NCBI GenBank assembly: GCA_003342895.1
Contig: PTFA01000545.1
Coordinates: 1 to 64,000 of the forward strand
Direction of reading: 5' to 3'
DNA length: 64,000 nucleotides
DNA from: Casuarius casuarius
Taxonomy: Eukaryota; Chordata; Aves; Casuariiformes; Casuariidae
In this document: positions 41,774 to 53,400 of the stretch, in pieces
Layout: each line of letters begins with the position of its first letter
Numbering within the stretch: position 1 is the first letter of the stretch
The notes under the pieces: generated by a model
Told to the model about the DNA's origin: nothing
Seen by the model: only the letters and a program-made list of their open reading frames with translations
The model's database searches: none
Translations under genes and position numbers: made by a program

Positions 41774-42392
41774 GTGAACTTCTACAGTCTCAGTATCAGA
41801 TTTACTGTCAACACTATTGCTCAGAAATTATGTTCCCCTTGGGAAGCTCTATTTCTACTTTTTTTTTACAAGCTTTTTCTACAGCCAAAGCGAATACCCA
41901 TCTGTGAGAGCTGAGTTATTCTTGAAATTCTATTGTCCACTAAGGATAGCTATATCACATAATCAGGGACTGAAGGGCCTGGGGACAATGCCTGGAGTAC
42001 AAGACCAAATACAGGTAGTTGTTGCTATTATTATTTATTTGTATTCTAACAATTGCTTAGGAGCCAAGACATCAAGCTGGATAATGGATGAAGAGCAAGT
42101 GACTGCCATCACCTCACTGACAGGCAGCAGTAGCTAGAGAAAGCGGTGGGAGATGGGAGAAGCCGGATGCTGAATTCTGCAAGAGGGAGGGTAATCAGGG
42201 TCCCACATATTAAAAATGCCACATAAAATGGAGCTGTCCCAGCTCAGAAGAGGAATCTACACATTACCCTCCATGCACAGCCAGCTTTGAGCATGACATG
42301 CTGAGACACAGAGGACTCTGTTATGCTCTTCATGATCCGATGTCCAATGAAATTATTTTCTAAACAATTGCACAGCTTCCAGAGAGGGGCGT

Positions 42393-42427
42393 GGATTTTC
42401 TCCTCTTGTACTAAGAGGGGAAAATCC
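42393..42427. other. Hairpin, 15-bp stem with one G-T mismatch
   Basis: Arms ggattttctcctctt (42393-42407) and aagaggggaaaatcc (42413-42427) around a 5-nt loop. Nearby 'aaggggaaaaatac' and 'cccctcagactaaaggggg' phrases (42491-42530) repeat the theme, so this could be part of a palindrome-rich element. Confidence 0.85.
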
Positions 42428-43924
42428 TCCTTTTCCCCTCAACTCCCTATGGAATAAACTCTGGATTCATGACTAAGGTCTTCTCTAGAAGGGGAAAAAT
42501 ACATCTTGGCGTCCCCTCAGACTAAAGGGGGCATTGGCCTATATATACAACTCACATTCCAGGTGCCTTTATTTAATACCTACATTATTTTGAGAGATCT
42601 ATGCCCAAGTTTTTCATTAATAAGAAGTAATTTTAGTACTTTCTTGCTTCACAGAGTCATTGTGAGGCTAATAGAGTGAATATTAAGACATGCTAAAATA
42701 CCTTATTAATGGGAGGTCATCTAAGTAGCATAGATAGATAAATAAAAACCAAGTTAAGAGGTGTATCATCGGCCTGGGAAAATGAAGTATACTAAGAAAG
42801 AGAGAGGAGAAAAGAAGACAGGAGTCCCTTTCATCAAAGTGAAAAAAAAGGAGGAAGGGAAATAATTCAGTAGATAAGGAAACATGCATGCTTCACTTTC
42901 AGTTGATGTGAAATCAGGTTCAATACTTGAGTTTTTTAAATTTTTTCCTTTTGAGGTATGAAAAGTAAAATGTTTTGATTATGGTTTCCCCTGCGCCTTT
43001 GAATCGAAATGTCCTCATTCCCCCAGAACTGGTCAGAAGTGACAAAGCTGGATACTAAGAAGTTTTTTCTTCAGGGGATGCCTTATTTCTCTGAATACAG
43101 GAATGAAGACCAAGGTAGCACTTACTGTGGATGCTTGTTGTGTATTTATTTTAATATTTCATCATTCAACTAGATATCTATTTGACTGAGTTTTCTTTGG
43201 GGACAGTCAAAGAACACATCAGTGTTCACAATTTCATACACTCATTGCCTGTAATAGGATGATGAGATGGGAATAAATAATAAATAACCACAGCAGCACT
43301 AAACAGACCAACAAACCAACTGTTTCACAATGGAGCTTTGTCACCCAGAGCATGTAAGTACATTAACAGTTTGTTCTAAGACACATCAGTGGAATAAGAT
43401 ATAAGTGAAATGAAAGAATTACAGCAACAGCAGTCAAGCAAGAGTAAGGAAATAGTCACCAGTACATTTTGCCACTTTGCCAGTGACATCAGAGCCTTCG
43501 AATGCAATTGTTTCAAAATAAATACATTGGAGTATTCAGGGAAGGGAGAAAAACCAGTTATGGGACATTTTGTCCCTTCTATGCCAGTGTTAAGGAAAAA
43601 AGGAGGCAATCATATTCAGGATTCTGAAAACTCTGTCAAATTCATCATTGTAAACTTGAAATAATTCTGGAATGAATTGCCTGCGGATTCAAAGGTGAAA
43701 CTTGCACTGAATGCATGACTTCAGAAGCCCACAGCTCAACCAGTAAATCCTGTCTGTCAACAAAAAGCTATCACCTCAGCCTCCCATTACTCTTTTGTCT
43801 GACCCAATGGAAGAGACATGGACAAGACTAGACCACTTCTATTCATCAACAGGCCCAATGCAAAAGCAATTCATGAGGGTTACAAACAGCTGGGTAGGAA
43901 GTACAGTAACCCCAAAGGTCATCA

Positions 43925-44105
43925 AATCACAAAATCATTTAGACTGGAGGGGAGCTCAAGAGGTCATCTAGGCCAATCTCCTCCTTCGAGCCCGGTCAAC
44001 ATTGAATTTGAATTGCTAAGGGCTTTTTCTATCTGGATCTTGGAAACCTCCAACAATGGAGACAGTACAGCATCTCTGGGCAACCTGTTCAACCTTCATT
44101 AGGTC
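43925..44105 (-). mobile_element. CR1 LINE fragment (3' end)
   Basis: On the + strand: 'cacaaaatcatttagactggagggga', 'gaggtcatctaggccaatctcctcc', 'caatggagacagtacagcatctctgggcaacctgttcaacctt'. This is the reversed 3' terminal region of CR1, with typical divergence. It lies just downstream (in minus-strand sense) of the candidate exons of the unknown minus-strand gene and is not part of them. Confidence 0.88.
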
Positions 44106-44399
44106 CTCAGTGGCACTAGGTAAATACCTAGAAAAATTTAAAATGAAAGAGGAACTTATGAACTTCATCTGCTCTTGAATATGTTGAATATTGTCTGAAT
44201 ATTTTCAAAAGGGTAGAATTCTGAATTAAATCACAATTCTAAAAGTCTTATTTTCTTCCCATTCCCTATTTATGGTGTACTGTTTTTAACATATCACAAT
44301 CTGAGTTTGTGGTAAGGCTCTTGATAGGGACACATCTGTTGCATAAATTTTAGAGGTTAATGCTCAGTGCTGTTACCCTTGATCAGAAGCAGATGCTCC

Positions 44400-44488
44400 T
44401 TAGGAGAGTTTTGACAGACTGTAACCACCAAAAGGGGTTCCACCTCCTGCTATTCCAGATACTAGAGGCATAGCTGCCACTCTGTGTC
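44400..44488 (-). other. Candidate terminal exon of unknown gene
   Basis: On the minus strand, an acceptor (cacttgccag, weak pyrimidine tract) precedes 89 nt that, joined in phase 1 to the donor at 45834, read 28 residues (glycine-rich, SGIAGGGTPFGGYS) to a TAA at 44400-44402. Phase fits the 45835-46096 exon. No AATAAA was seen close downstream. Low confidence. Confidence 0.15.
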
Positions 44489-45834
44489 CTGGCAAGTGTT
44501 ATTGCTCGTTCAATGGCTTTATTTACTGAAAAAGTAATGAAAAAGATCCATGTGGTATTTGTAGGCTAGCTTTCCTGTCATCTCGTTACACCGTGGAATG
44601 TCACAGACTGATCCATGACTGCTTATTGCCTCCTCCCATCACTGTACCTCTGCACTGTCAAGGGTGCAGACAATGGCCATTTCTTGTTTCACACAGCCTC
44701 TGGAGTGGTTAGAACATTTCTGGGAAATGTGCTTGGATCTTCTTTGACTTTGGAGGGACTATCAGCCTTTATAAGACATGGAAGATTATCCCTATTGCTT
44801 TTTCATTATATGTATTATATTTTTCTTCAAATATTTATTTCTGCTCTGTTATTGATAAATAATAATATACAGGTGTCCTTTAACCATGTTTGTAAAAACT
44901 CCACAGAAGAATGGAGCAGGACAAACCCTTCCTTGGATAACACACATTTTTGCAAGTGATCCCAATGATGTCATGAGGATTACACTTCCTTAAGTTGTAA
45001 CATATGCCTCGTAAGTTACACCTACAATGCTGCAAAGCTATAATTATTTTTGCATACATTTATATTCAGTGTTGAAACATCTAGCAGCATTAGCGATGGC
45101 ATTACTGTTGCTGACCTATTAAAAGATACTCGGTAAGAACGAAATGTCACAGCATTAGTTTATCCTGGGGAGAATATAAGTGATAATCAGCCTACTTGGT
45201 TAGCTTTGTTTATAGCAGTACACAGAGTTTGCAAATAGTATATAAACCAAAACAGTAAGCTGCTACTTTATGTCTTTGCTTTCCCATTTGGAATATTGCA
45301 ATGAGATAAGCCATTGTAGTGAGAAATGTTTGCAGAAAACAGGAAAATGTCTATTTATGACATATATTGTATAATGAACACTTTATATTCTGGGAGGCTG
45401 TAAGAGTTGTGAAGCAGTAGCATTCACACAGTTCCCTAAATAATTCTCTGTTGTGATGAGCTGACAGAGTTAGAAGAATGTATTACTTGAAAGAGTAAAC
45501 ATCAAGAAGCCTCCAGGGGTTCTTTCACTTCATTCATTTTGCATTATCCCATTTAACAATTGTAGTTACATCTCTGCAGCCCTAATAACTGCTCAAGTGA
45601 AGTAATGTTATATTTCTAAAACATATAAGCCTACTGGGTCAAACGTACTCATATTCAAGTTCTCATGATGGACATGCAGAATAAAACATACACAATAGCA
45701 TGCAGATACATGCTTACCAAATAAGCAAAGTGAAGCAAAATTGACTCACTTCCTGAAACAGCTAAAACTTGTTGGGTTTTTTTAAACTGCATTCTATAGG
45801 AAATTATAAATAATCACAATTCATATTAACATAC
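44489..45834. other. No feature seen
   Basis: AT-rich DNA between candidate minus-strand exons; would be a 1.35-kb intron if both are real. Nothing else recognised. Confidence 0.4.
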
Positions 45835-46096
45835 CTGTAAAAGGAAACTCTTCTGCCACTATTTGGGAAAGTTTTCTTTTAAGACGATACTTCATTGTCT
45901 CATCACAATCTGAAAGTTTCATTTTTTCAGAAGTGCTACGCTGAATTCTTGCTTGGCACCCACACTGAGCTAGACTTTCTGGAGGGGTCTGTGTTAAGAA
46001 CTGTGAAGGTGTGTGGCTCATGAGAACAGGATCTAGTGGGTGTATTGCTGTGGGTAAACTTGTCAGTCTGAGTCCATAATGAACATTACCATCTTG
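45835..46096 (-). CDS. Probable internal exon of an unrecognised gene
   Basis: Read on the minus strand, the acceptor ttctgttttag ends at 46097 and the donor TTACAG|gtatgt begins at 45834. The 262 nt between are open in one frame (87 codons plus one base, entering phase 0 and leaving phase 1), while an in-frame TAG sits in the acceptor itself. The translation looks like a real soluble protein: a Ser/Thr/Pro-rich half (HPLDPVLMSHTPSQFLTQTP) followed by a charged, probably helical half (SEKMKLSDCDETMKYRLKRK, then LSQIVAEEFPFTG). KYRLKRK could be a nuclear-localisation type basic patch. I do not recognise the family, and no gene that I know between TMEM18 and its usual neighbours (ALKAL2, SNTG2) has it. 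Coding potential, balanced composition and both splice sites agree, but a chance frame is possible. No start or stop is seen in this segment, so it is partial. Confidence 0.5.
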
Positions 46097-46370
46097 CTAA
46101 AACAGAAGTTTTCCTGGTTCAGAATTTCTGCAGCAAGAGCAGGTCTGTGGTTTTTAAATGTATGTCTCAAAAAGCTAAACTCAACACACAACTAACAGGA
46201 GATCGACTACTAAATAAAGAACGCTGGGTACAGTAAAAAGTTCACAGGTATACAGTTCTTAAGTATTTCTGTCTTTTTGTTCATTTGGCTAAACAAGCTC
46301 TCCCTGTAATCTAACAATAAATATTAACATTTCACAGGAATCCAGCACTGAAGCCTTTCTTTTTCTTCAG

Positions 46371-46397
46371 TTGTGTTTAGACATGCTCAGGTATCAG
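46371..46397 (+). other. Candidate 27-nt microexon, + strand
   Basis: A very strong acceptor (cctttctttttcttcag, ending 46370) and a consensus donor (TATCAG|gtgagt) enclose exactly 27 nt, open in phase 0 (LCLDMLRYQ). Signals are near-ideal; whether it is used is unknown. Confidence 0.25.
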
Positions 46398-46447
46398 GTG
46401 AGTAGGGAAAGAGTAAGCAGAGGAGTATGAAAAAGGAAATCAGTAAC

Positions 46448-46507
46448 CTTGGTGGGAAAACCCTGCCAGGAGAGCTCCCTGCCGTGGGGAATGCATACAA
46501 ATGCCAT
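46448..46507 (-). other. Candidate upstream exon of unknown gene
   Basis: On the minus strand a strong acceptor (gttcttttcttttcccctggcctcag, ending 46508) precedes 60 nt, 20 codons beginning ATG GCA, in phase 0 with the 45835-46096 exon. The donor (AAG|gttact) is poor. It lies 351 nt upstream of the better exon. Confidence 0.15.
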
Positions 46508-49500
46508 CTGAGGCCAGGGGAAAAGAAAAGAACACTGACTCTGTGGTGCTGAATAAATAAACTTCTATAAATTTGGGGTTCATCTTTCTAGACCAACAGT
46601 CTTTAACTCTGTATTTGCGGAAAATGTCACGATTAGTATTTCAGCATTGTTTGAATGATTTAGTGTGCTCCAGTCACTTCTCATCTAATGTTTTAAAATC
46701 TGTGAGCTGGACCCTGCCTGAAGCTCTATGAACTGTATTAACCAGGGGCCTGGTCCCACCTGCCTACTAATTAGCACATACAGTCACACATTTGTCCTGA
46801 GCTGTGTGGTTTTTACAGTTCTGGGCTGAAGTGCTGTGGGTTGAATTCTGTACTCTTTTATTTGCACCTTGCCTTCCTCCTTTCAAAAAGAACAGATCGC
46901 AATTGAAACTAACAGAGTGAAACTGCACGAGTCATGACAGTAATTTTAATGGATTGAAACTAATAGAGTGATTTAAATTAAATTTCTTATGGTAGAGTTT
47001 AATGCGGCTAGCTATCTATTGTCATGCCAATACTACTTTATAATTGTAAAAACATATTTTCATTTATTTCTTAAGCTTTACTAATACCCTGAAAGAAAAT
47101 TGTGTATAAAGTCAGTTATATTAAAAATAAAAACACATCAAAAGGTAGATTTTTCAAGTTTCCATTCAGAATCCAAACTAAAATGCTTCTCTGGATCATC
47201 CAGCATAGCTATCATATCCGAGAGTTAATCAGTAATGATAAACATGAAGTGTTTTGCCAATTTAATAAAGTTGTAACATAGGAGAAGACTGCTTCACCAT
47301 ATGTGATAAAAGCTAGGAATCATGAGACACATGTACACACATTCTGCAGCTAAATGATCAAACCCCAGAAATGTCAGCTTTGTTTGACAGTAGTAATATA
47401 TATACGTATGCAGATAGACTCAAGCTTTTCGACAAAGCCTGTAGACACACTGCTTGGAGATGGTATCTTGGAAAAATATTTAAATGAAAGAGAAATATTC
47501 TGACTTTTTGAGTTTAATACATTAAACTATGTTTTAATTTACCATCATAATCTTTGCCATTCCTGTCTATAGGGAACTAGCAATTAAAAATTTTCTATGT
47601 TCTTTTAGCTGATGCATGTACTCTTAGAGCATGTAACATTTAATTAGTATCTACAAATTTATCTAATTTCCTATACTATAGCCCACAGGAAAATGACTAG
47701 ATACAGATATGAATGAAAATACATTCTTATTATTTCTGGCCTGTTAGGGCTGTTCATAATTTAATAATATAGCAAAGTGGGGCTACAAAACATACTTTCT
47801 GGGCAAGTTCCCTCCTTTTCGGGGTACTATAATATAGAAAGATAAAATAAATACCCTCAAGTCAATCTGAATAAGTTAATGTGCATTTTGCTTTAACTTG
47901 GTTCTTTGTCAGAGACCATTCAGAGCCAGTTTTCAATCTGTGCAAGGTTTATGACCACAATAATTAGTACTCCCAACTCAAAAGGCTGTAGAAATGTCTA
48001 TCAAGTGATTAAGAGATATTAAGCACTCGTGATTAATTCCTTTTTAATTATTAGGATGAAACACAATGACAAATTCATTGTGCAATAATATAAATCAGAG
48101 ATCATTTCTTCTAGTTCTGTAGAAGATTGCTGAAGTATTACATTATTCACAGCACTTCTCAGCAGGATGCTCACAAGGCAGGATACCAAATGGTGGATGA
48201 TCAGGGAAACACTTTATTCTTTGCTAAATTGACAAAATAATATAATGAATAGAAGGAGAAGACTACAAAGTACTGAGTTACTATGGTAATAAAGGTGATA
48301 TAAGGACTTCCATAGAATGGAATAGGATATAAAGGCACAGGGAATTCTTATTAAATATGCACCAGCCAAGCTCTCTACCTTGTGTTAGTTTGCTCACACA
48401 CAGTCTCATATATTCCATTTTTTAATGTCCTTTGAGTAATTACTTATTTATGTCATACAAATCACCTAAGTAAACACTGGTTTAATATAACTAGTTACTG
48501 AAGTTTATATATCTCTTGGGCTTTTAGTGTTGTCTGATTAGATTAAGGAGAAGAAAAACATACCAAAAAATCCTAGTATTCTCAAGTTCTCCCTTAACCC
48601 CTATGATGAAGAAGGTAGTATACCCATTTAATAATACTTTGCTCCTAAACTTATCTATATATGGTTGAGTCATATTTACTAGATGTATATTCTCATTAGA
48701 TTAAAAAGAATATTTTGTCATTACACAATTAACTTCACAGGGATGGAATCTGAGATATAAATCAGCAACACTTTTGGATAAGAGAGAAAATATAGATTTA
48801 TACTGCATTTACTGAGCTCATACTGTAGAGAATGACATAAGACCAAGCCTGATGGCGTAAGGGGTAAACAAATCTGTGTTTTAATATTAACTCAGCTTTG
48901 AATATTTGTCTAGTATATACAACCGAATTAATTAATTCTCATGGCCAGCACATCCCAGATTACAGCTGACATTATTTTCTGAGGTTGTGTGTATCACTAG
49001 TGGTGTCTGTATCATAGTGGATATAGAATAAACAGGTTATCAGAAAACTGGGTGATGAAAAACTTTTATAATGCATTATCTTCAGTCACAGACTTCTGAA
49101 CACCACAGCCTGAGTCAGCAGACTAATGTATCTGCTCTGTTTTCTCACCCTTCTGATCCCCTCCTGTAAACAAATCAAATGGAATAATTATTAATTCACC
49201 ATGAAGTAATTCGCATATCATACTCTCAGACCCTGTCTGATTCCCGTTTCTCATTTCTCGCAACTCTTTTCAATACCAGATCCCTGATTTGCTCTTAACC
49301 TTGGTGTAGTTAAATTTACTTTTTCTAGCGCTGATGAATCTCTATTGCATGCTTAAAAGCATTCTATTAACATTTTTTCTTAAGCTTTTATTTGTATCCT
49401 TAACAGAATATTACAATGTTTGCATCTTCCTTAAAAACGCTCTGAACTAATATTGCAGCAAACTTCTTGATTCTGCCATATATCTTGGAAAATAAATAGA

Positions 49501-50199
49501 GAGATACATATACAGACTACCTAAATAATGGTCTCTGTTTCTCAATGACATTATCTGAACTGCCAATGAAATGAATGCTTAAAGAACCACATCACCAATT
49601 TTGAACTGTTTTTACATTAGAAATATAGAAATATTAAATACTGCAAATAATATGGTAGGTTTTATTATATCACTTTGGGGCACTGTTCAATATGAAAAAC
49701 AGCATGATTTCATGAAATATATATAATACAAGTATGTTTGTATAAAACTTCTATTTGCGGTGTATTTAGCATTAGTTCTATCAAGATGAAGAAAGGAAAA
49801 AGAGATATACAGGCTAGTTTCTATACAGCTTGGTTGAAGGAAAGCATAAGAACAAAATATTCTTATGTCCTTTGCTTTTTGACACATTAGCATTGTCATA
49901 ACTTCAGGGGTCTCTGTTTCAATCTCTTCCTACTTGTCAGCATTTAAAAAAGTACAAAGAAAAACAGCAAGGGAGATAACTGGAAAAGGAAGCCCTTTTG
50001 TTTCTGTGTATGTATATATAGCAACTTAATTTCAAGATGGAAACATCTTGAACAAAAAGCATTTTAGAATTCATCAAATCCAGTTTCATTAAATTCTCAG
50101 CTCACAAATAGAGCTGCAAACACCTAATCTATGAAGCTGTGGGTGGGTACATGATTCAGAGGACGAGGTGCTAATAAATCAAATTTTCTTTCCATTCAG
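46508..50199. other. Gene desert
   Basis: AT-rich, no supported gene. The patch 48003-48110 (aagtgattaagagatattaagcactcgtgattaattcc and the following TTTTTAATTATTAGG stretch) is dense in homeodomain-type cores and may be a conserved enhancer. A minus-strand 26-codon frame near 47160-47225 looked protein-like but has no splice sites. Confidence 0.4.
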
Positions 50200-50361
50200 T
50201 TTGGGAACTACTGCATCGCACCTCCTCTTCTTCCTTCTTGTGAAGTTCAATCCATCAGGCTTCCAGAAGATGTACTAGAAATGCTTGCAGGAAAACAAAA
50301 AACATTTATTTTCAAGATTAAATCTCTGCAGTATAGATCTCAAAACCGTTTTCAGAACTGA
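50200..50361 (+). other. Candidate terminal exon, + strand
   Basis: A good acceptor (aaattttctttccattcag, ending 50199) is followed by 53 open codons to TGA at 50359-50361, and an AATAAA lies at 50480-50485, about 120 nt further. The translation is protein-like (FGNYCIAPPLLPSC, then IRLPEDVLEMLAGKQKTFIF), but I do not recognise it. It enters in phase 0, as do the candidate exons at 41716-41773 and 46371-46397 when they end, so one transcript could join them. This is inference. Confidence 0.3.
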
Positions 50362-50485
50362 TTAAGCTTCTGATAAATCACAACAATTTCAAGGATTTTT
50401 TTTAATGTTTTATTTTACCACCTTAGTAGTTCATGATGGCCGTGTTATTTAAATATGTTCCATTATTATATGAAAGGAAAATAAA

Positions 50486-53400
50486 TGGATGGATTAAATG
50501 CCTAACTGGAGGAAATTGATATATTTTGCATACAATACAAACTTTTTATTTTAACTGATAATTATACCATTCAGAATTCATTCCAATAAACAGTCTTGTT
50601 AGCAACCTAGCTTCAAGCTTCTAAACACTTATTACATCTTTATTTGACTGAATTTTATTTTGTTTAATAGGTTAAATTTTGTAATATGGCTGAGCAGCAG
50701 AAGCAAACAAAAGCAAACAAATCATTATGCTCATAAGATTGTCAGAGACAAACACATTCATCATTTAAAGGACACACAATGAGTACTGTAGCTCAGTATC
50801 TTGCAAATACTATAGGAAAACAGTTACTGATAAATGTCACAAGCATACAGCTCCCAACTAGCAACTCAACTTCTTGTTGGGATTTTGAAATTATGGCATA
50901 TTAATTTGCTCTTATGTATTTATTAAAGCATGTTTTGCTGTCATCTTGCTGTCAGTTAGAATTATCTTTCAAATAGTCAATTCTTCTGTATTCCTTGTGG
51001 ACTCATTGATGTTTATGCAGACATTAAGCTTTGCAGTTCATACTGTGTTTTTAAGAGGAAAATTATTTTTTAGCAGTGTGGATATATATCCTGTGGCTGT
51101 TTTACTCCTAAGCTTCCTATTTTGGACAAGAGTATCAAAATTAGAGGAAGAAAGAAAAATTTTGAACCAAAAGGCAAATATTCTCTTTCGTGTAAGTTTC
51201 AATAAAAGAAATGTTACTCGGGATTTTAAAGAAAAAGCTGGAAATGATTGCTGAGACTTTTTATTTTTATTTTTATTTTCACAGACATTTTCTCACAGGA
51301 AAGTAAGAAAAACATCCTTCCTTTTCCAATTTTGGCCATATTTTCTTGCCTTACAATTTTTTTTTTCTTGGCATTAATAATGTAAAAATTGTAGAGGTAT
51401 TTCAGATTTTGCAAATGCCCTCAAATGTATTGACTTGTAACAAAGAAAGTATCTGACATCCCTAGAAGCCACATGGAAGGCTGAAGGAACAATGAATATT
51501 GCTATGTCAGCCACACAGACATACATGTGAACAGCCAGTTAACGTGCGTTAATTAGATAATGACATAAAATCACTCAGAAATTGTAACTTACAACCTGAG
51601 TTATAATATAATCTCACAGACTCATAGTTAAATTTGTTCCTATAGCTTGTTTCACGCCGTTCAGTTCATTTGCTCTCTCTCTCCTTCCAGATCAAAAAGT
51701 TGTCAATATTTTACAGATAAAAGTGAAGACCCAAAATATTACCATAAAGGTAGAGCCCTGTGTATATGATATGGAACCTATTTACCAGAAATTTTATCAA
51801 AATGAACAAATTCTCTAGAGAGCATTAAAAAAAGCAAATGTTACAAAAGTCTGCTTGACTTCAATGGGAGTTAGGGTAACATTTCAGTCTAGCAATTTAA
51901 GTTCAGGTTTTTTTCAAGATCTGAGAAGTTTACAGATATTCCAAGAAATTAGTAATTAATTTTCAGACAGCTCATATTTTTCATTTTTAAAATTGAATAA
52001 ACATATTTCATGGTTGGGATTCCCATTTTAAACAATTCAGAAAGTTTGTAAATTACTTTTAACTTACAGTGTAAGATTTTCAAGCATATGAGTAGTTATT
52101 TCAAAGTTACTGGAAATGAAAGAATATTTGACCTCCATTTTCTAACCATATCGTTGGCCAGGATATAATCCCAGCCTTAACTGGAGCTCATTATGTGGTA
52201 CTTCATTGATATGAAAGCCTTTCCCTGTAGGCTACAGGATTTGATGCTAGCTAACACTGAAGGCAGCAGTCACAGTTTTGACTCCATCCAAACTGCTGGG
52301 TAAAGGCTGTTGAACTTGGCCATTTTTGCCACCAGCCTTACTGAGAGATGCATTTGAGAGGACTGCCAAAGGTACTGAGTGCACTGGCAATACTTATAAC
52401 AGTGATGTTTTAGAGACTCCTAAAGGTATTGGTCTCCCTAATGGTGATTAACTATGGGACACAGATGCTTAGGAAAATACAAGTTTCATAACTTCTATTG
52501 CACTATGTTTTTGAATACGTGTCCAGGGTGTCATATTCTTTGGCAGGCAAATTTACTGACACCATTGAAATCCAAATGCCTTTTTATATTAAATAATTAT
52601 AAATCCTGGCAAGGACAATAGTGTGGAAGGAGTACAGTGCAGGATCCAATAGCATTCCATGACTTAAGGGAAAAGGTAAAATTCTGCCAGGATTCCTTTG
52701 TGAAGTATTTGCTCTTTTAGATGAGTGAGCTACTGAAGTGAACAGTACACTCTTCAACAGCTTGCCCTCAGTCATAGTTTCCTGCCTCTGCAAAGGACGG
52801 TTATCCAAGATAGATGATAGGCCTGGAATAGTGGTAGTAGATAGGACTCTAATTCCAAAAGCAGGATTACACTGATTCATCTTGACTGGCTAGAAAGCAA
52901 GAATTTTGTTGCACAAAACAACACAGAAAAAACCCAAAGATTTTGAAGTTATTTTTCATTATATGCTAGAGTGAAAGTAGGATTTTCAAAAAGAAAGAAA
53001 AAAGGGAAAGAGCGCTACAGTCCCACATGATAATGAATCCTCCTTTACTTCAAATATGATCACCATGCACTGGGTTAATGGACTTTCTCTAGGGGGGATT
53101 TCTTTACGTCTTTGCTCCTCACATGTTGAAGTTAAAAAATTCTCAGTAAAACTATTCATCTCATGTAGAAAGTATATGTCCCACAAATATGGACACCTGG
53201 GACTGAACTCTCACCACATGTGCAGGAAAGGCACAAGTTCACAGGGCTGGATGAAGCTACAGTGGTGACAGCAGATCAGTGCATGACACTGAGCATATGC
53301 CCTGCGTATAAGGGGATGACTGTTCTCTCCTCATTCACCTCGTAAATCCATCATTACATCCAGGCCCCCATATTTCTAAAGCAGCGGTCCACATTGCCCC

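Noticed and set aside
47160..47225. 26-codon minus-strand frame (DMIAMLDDPEKHFSLDSEW)
   Set aside because: Protein-like but lacks acceptor and donor sites on either side.
50946..51254. 102-codon + strand frame with acceptor-like and donor-like edges
   Set aside because: Hydrophobic AT-driven composition and an open length that is expected a few times by chance in 64 kb; kept only as a remark in the region entry.
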